Positions 6,345 through 7,875 of a stretch of 7,875 bases of DNA are shown piece by piece (positions within the stretch are counted from its first letter, which is position 1; each line of letters starts with the position of its first letter). Position numbers and translations under genes: made by a program. Source of the stretch: JACQAI01 sp035507915 (lineage in GTDB: Bacteria; Pseudomonadota; Alphaproteobacteria; Elsterales; Elsteraceae); NCBI GenBank assembly GCA_035507915.1, contig DATJNS010000448.1:1-7875 (forward strand). The letters run 5' to 3'. Below the pieces are notes generated by a model. It was not told the DNA's origin and searched no databases. It was given only the letters and a program-made list of their open reading frames with translations.

Positions 6345-6572
6345 TCAAAATGCCGCGGCCGCCAGGTGATGGAGCGCGTCGTGCAGGGCCGGCCAGCGTC
6401 CCGCCGCGTAGGCGAGCCGAGCCGCGACCGCCAGCCCGGGCGCCAGCACCAGGAGAGCGGCACCGAGACCGATCATGCCCGCCCGCCGCGCCGACCGACG
6501 CAGCCCGAGCATCCGTGCGGCGCGCATGCCCTCGGGGCTCGGCAGGACGCCGTGGAGTGTCGCGCTCGTCAT
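6345..6572 (-). CDS. 75-residue one-helix membrane protein, unknown function
   Basis: I do not recognise this protein. Residues 1-30 are polar and arginine-rich (RRSARRAG just before the helix), residues about 32-54 form one membrane helix (MIGLGAALLVLAPGLAVAARLAY), and the C terminus is short with several histidines and alanines. The positive residues before the helix predict the N terminus inside the cell. A GAGAGG Shine-Dalgarno lies about 6 nt before the ATG and codon third positions are mostly G or C, both supporting a real gene. Its upstream region carries the same bipartite element as the kdp leader, and its stop abuts the kdp FNR-type box, so it may be co-regulated with kdp (inference). 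Confidence 0.65.
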   Translation of the reverse strand: MTSATLHGVLPSPEGMRAARMLGLRRSARRAGMIGLGAALLVLAPGLAVAARLAYAAGRWPALHDALHHLAAAAF

Positions 6573-6634
6573 GACGCACCTCTCGATGTCGGCGCTTCAG
6601 CGCCGGGAACGCCGACGATGTGGATCGCGCTGCA

Positions 6635-6683
6635 TTGAAATTCGAGGGGAAGTCGACCGCACGGCTGTGAAAGCCGCGTGAGA
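6635..6683 (-). repeat. Bipartite TTTCA element, copy upstream of the 75-aa gene
   Basis: Plus-strand blocks TTGAAATTCGAG and TGAAAGCCGCGTGAGA stand 21 nt apart, as in the copy at 6217-6265. The second block overlaps a small inverted repeat (CGGCT-GTGAA-AGCCG, 6662-6676) not found in the other copy. It ends 63 nt before the start of the 75-aa gene, a normal distance for an activator site. The rest of the 6573-6782 gap shows nothing else I can support. Confidence 0.5.
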
Positions 6684-6782
6684 CGCCGAGGCGCCGCACC
6701 CAGCCCCTTGCTGGCGCCGTGACGGCGGGTTATCGGTTCAGCGCATCAACCCGGCGGCGGACAGGACGGAGCGAGATCGGTC

Positions 6783-6884
6783 ATGGCGGCGACCCCCAAA
6801 CGCAAACCCCACACCCGCGCCAATCGGCGCAAGGCGAAACTGAAGGCGAAGCGGCGGCGCCAGCGCGCGCGGGCGACCGGCTGA
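6783..6884 (+). CDS. 33-residue extremely basic protein
   Basis: The only plus-strand gene I support. The product begins MAATPKRKPHTRANRRKAK; 15 of its 33 residues are lysine or arginine, with no acidic residue, no cysteine and no membrane segment. A GGACGGAG stretch 11 nt or more before the ATG is a weak ribosome site. Codon third positions are strongly G/C. Such composition suggests nucleic-acid or ribosome binding; similar short KRKP-x-TRxNR proteins are, as I recall, widespread hypothetical proteins in alphaproteobacteria. No specific function can be assigned. It converges with the methyltransferase gene across a 30-nt gap. Confidence 0.62.
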   Translation: MAATPKRKPHTRANRRKAKLKAKRRRQRARATG

Positions 6885-6891
6885 GGCGTCA

Positions 6892-6911
6892 CGCGCGGGC
6901 GCTGCCGCGCG
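6892..6911. terminator. Possible shared hairpin between convergent genes
   Basis: CGCGCGG (6892-6898) pairs with CCGCGCG (6905-6911) around a 6-nt loop. It lies exactly between the stops of the basic-protein gene and the methyltransferase gene, so it could serve both. There is no T-tract on either side, so it is at best a weak or factor-assisted terminator. Confidence 0.35.
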
Positions 6912-6914
6912 GGA

Positions 6915-7640
6915 TTACTTGCAGGGCTTGATCGCCGCGGGTGCGGGCGGCGCCGCCGGCGGCGCGAACAAGGCCAGGTATTCGCGGTGGGCGCGCAGCC
7001 AACCCCAGTGGGTCTCGCGGAAGCCGAGGGCGTGGAACTCGCACAGGAGCTGTGCGCGCGGCGTGCCATGCCGCTCGGTCGCCTGGTCCAGGTCGATCAC
7101 GGCGACGCGCGCGCCCGGCCGCAGCGCGGGCAGGAGGTTGTAGAGCAGGCCGTAGGGCTGCTGGACCTCGTGGTACATGTGGACCATCAGAACGAGATCG
7201 ACCGAATGCGCGGGCAGCCGCGGATCGTGCGCCTCGCCGAGGTCGAGCGTCACGTTGGTGAGGTGCTCGCGCACGAGGCGTCGGCGCAGGTCCTCGAGAT
7301 AGGCCGGCATCACGTCCTCGGCGATGACGTGTCCGGCCAAGCCGACGCGACGAGCGACCCGCACCGTGTAGTAGCCGTCGCCGGCGCCGATGTCGGCGAC
7401 CGTCATGCCCGGCGCGACCTCGAGGAAGCCCAGCACCTGCTCGGACTCGCCGTCACGGTCGCGCGCGTCTTCGGTCGACCAGCGCTCGGACACGATCGGC
7501 GCCACCGGGCGCAACGGCTTGGGGAACGCGGCGGCCGGCACGCCGGGCGGGCCGAGCGGGCCGATCTCGTCGGCCGTCGTCGGCGTCACCAGCGCGATCT
7601 GGACGAGCAGCGCGAATGCCAGCGCGGCACGCAGCGTCAT
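6915..7640 (-). CDS. Class I SAM-dependent methyltransferase with signal peptide
   Basis: 241 residues. The N terminus MTLRAALAFALLVQIALV is a signal peptide, with likely cleavage near TTA-DE (about residue 23). After a conserved-looking linker (FPKPLRPVAPIVSERWS, 39-54) comes a Rossmann methyltransferase fold: motif I VADIGAGDGYYTVRVA (81-96) for S-adenosylmethionine, an acidic residue after strand 2 (IAEDV, 106-110), and the strand-4 block VDLVLMVHMYHEV (147-159). The C-terminal tail is alanine- and proline-rich. The substrate is unknown. An exported SAM enzyme is odd because the cofactor is cytoplasmic, yet such signal-bearing members exist among proteobacterial hypothetical methyltransferases. 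A GGAAGG Shine-Dalgarno precedes the ATG. It lies 94 nt after kup in the same direction. Confidence 0.88.
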   Translation of the reverse strand: MTLRAALAFALLVQIALVTPTTADEIGPLGPPGVPAAAFPKPLRPVAPIVSERWSTEDARDRDGESEQVLGFLEVAPGMTVADIGAGDGYYTVRVARRVGLAGHVIAEDVMPAYLEDLRRRLVREHLTNVTLDLGEAHDPRLPAHSVDLVLMVHMYHEVQQPYGLLYNLLPALRPGARVAVIDLDQATERHGTPRAQLLCEFHALGFRETHWGWLRAHREYLALFAPPAAPPAPAAIKPCK

Positions 7641-7734
7641 CGGGCACCTTCCGCCCTCGATGTTAGCGCAAGTGCGGCGCCCGGTATGGCGTGGCGTTCA
7701 TGCGGCAATGTGTCCTGGTCGCGCGCGACGCGGC

Positions 7735-7875
7735 CTAGATCGCGACCTGGGCGCCGAGCTCGACCACGCGGTTGAGCGGGATCTGGAAGAAATCGGTCGC
7801 CAGCACGGCGCTGCGCTTGAGGAACTGGAAAACCATCCGCTCGGCCCGGTTCAGGCATGACGGCCGGGCCGGCAT
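7735..7875 (-). CDS. kup: Kup-type potassium transporter, C-terminal end only
   Basis: Forty-six codons and a TAG stop; the gene continues beyond the right edge. The end FFQIPLNRVVELGAQVAI is the hallmark C terminus of Kup/Trk-D K+ transporters (usual form FF-x-IP-x-x-RVVELG-x-Q-hydrophobic), preceded by the amphipathic NRAERMVFQFLKRSA helix. Kup is a secondary K+-proton symporter of 12 membrane helices used at low pH; the visible part is the cytoplasmic tail. A 12-nt palindrome GTCGCGCGCGAC (7718-7729) follows the stop but has no T-tract. Its presence beside kdp supports a potassium-uptake locus. Confidence 0.9.
   Translation of the reverse strand: MPARPSCLNRAERMVFQFLKRSAVLATDFFQIPLNRVVELGAQVAI

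Noticed and set aside
7637..7858. A 73-codon minus-strand frame at the right edge
   Set aside because: It is out of frame with the clear Kup C terminus that ends at 7735.

Overview
The window is very GC-rich, with G/C at most third codon positions. It looks like a chromosomal segment of a high-GC proteobacterium. Two FNR/FixK-type boxes (TTGAT-N4-ATCAA class) favour an alphaproteobacterium, but no gene here fixes the taxon. Nearly everything reads on the minus strand, so the biological order runs from high to low coordinates.

Right edge (7875 to 6885): the C-terminal 46 codons of a Kup-type K+ transporter, then an exported class I SAM-dependent methyltransferase, then a weak hairpin shared with a convergent 33-residue, extremely basic protein on the plus strand (6783-6884). 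Middle (6782 to 6345): a 210-nt divergent intergenic region and a 75-residue one-helix protein of unknown function.

Main block (6344 to 1413): a complete potassium P-type ATPase operon in the order tiny membrane ORF (27 aa), kdpF, kdpA, kdpB, kdpC, with short gaps and stop codons that run into the next Shine-Dalgarno. A palindromic FNR-type box with a plausible -10 lies upstream. Between that box and the first ORF is a ~200-nt leader with three stem-loops and a bipartite element that recurs upstream of the 75-aa gene. Left block (1378 to 1): a second kdp head in the same orientation: another FNR-type box and -10, another tiny membrane ORF (32 aa), a second kdpF and a second, clearly diverged kdpA that runs off the window.

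The segment therefore reads as a potassium-uptake island: Kup plus two Kdp systems in tandem. Kdp systems normally answer to the KdpD/KdpE sensor pair, which is not visible here. Instead both kdp units carry near-identical CRP/FNR-family sites at activating distance from a -10, which suggests that high-affinity K+ uptake is coupled to oxygen or redox state. The paired systems, these sites and the shared bipartite element are the most interesting parts of the window.
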